Shown in pieces: positions 5,553-5,553 of a stretch of DNA of 5,553 bases. Origin of the DNA: Corallincola sp. (GTDB lineage Bacteria > Pseudomonadota > Gammaproteobacteria > Enterobacterales > Neiellaceae); assembly GCA_017998495.1 (NCBI GenBank), contig JAGOCY010000123.1:1-5553 (forward strand), in the 5' to 3' direction. Positions within the stretch are counted from its first letter, which is position 1; every line of letters begins with the position of its first letter. The notes below the pieces were generated by a model. The model saw only the letters and a program-made list of their open reading frames with translations, did no database searches and was not told the DNA's origin. Both the position numbers and the translations under genes were made by a program.

Positions 5553-5553
5553 C

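Noticed and set aside
1..5553. Defence island, mobile element, CRISPR or phage signature
   Set aside because: Every large frame is a core gene in an order familiar from Gammaproteobacteria. I see no transposase, integrase, terminal repeats, target duplications or spaced repeats.

Overview
The window looks like a chromosomal core-gene segment from a gammaproteobacterium. It is GC-rich (roughly 60% by eye) and carries no mobile-element, phage, CRISPR, tRNA or rRNA signature. The gene order is M16 peptidase - gshA - (small gene) - corB - ypjD - ffh, with ffh divergent. From memory this resembles the locus of Vibrionaceae and Aeromonadaceae, and the ffh/ypjD/corB part also matches E. coli. An Aeromonadaceae-like organism (Oceanimonas/Zobellella/Oceanisphaera type) is my best guess, but the sequence alone does not settle the genus.

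Layout. Bases 1-273 (minus strand) hold the first 91 codons of ffh, the signal recognition particle GTPase; the rest lies off the left edge. Bases 274-511 are a divergent intergenic region with a perfect TATAAT facing ffh, a plausible promoter facing right and a 7-bp inverted repeat. ypjD (512-1306, +) encodes a CcsA/YpjD-family inner-membrane protein. It is followed after 72 bases by corB (1379-2659, +), a CNNM/CorC-type membrane protein with DUF21, paired CBS and CorC_HlyC domains. corB appears to start at TTG and to have its own near-consensus extended -10 promoter.

On the minus strand, reading from the right edge, come the C-terminal part of an M16 zinc-peptidase homologue (4683-5552, 5' end off the window), gshA for glutamate-cysteine ligase (3098-4672, GTG start) and a small outer-membrane-type lipoprotein of unknown function (2672-3079, ATG start). 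The gaps are 10 and 18 bases and each downstream gene has a clear Shine-Dalgarno sequence, so the three are very probably one transcription unit. This unit converges on corB with only 12 bases between the stop codons.

Functionally the window combines protein targeting (Ffh), probable cytochrome/haem-related membrane biogenesis (YpjD), divalent-cation handling (CorB), glutathione synthesis (GshA), an envelope or processing peptidase (M16) and an unknown lipoprotein. The point most worth a second look is the small lipoprotein gene: it sits between gshA and corB, where related bacteria usually carry luxS. I found no convincing evidence of an exotic undescribed multi-gene system.
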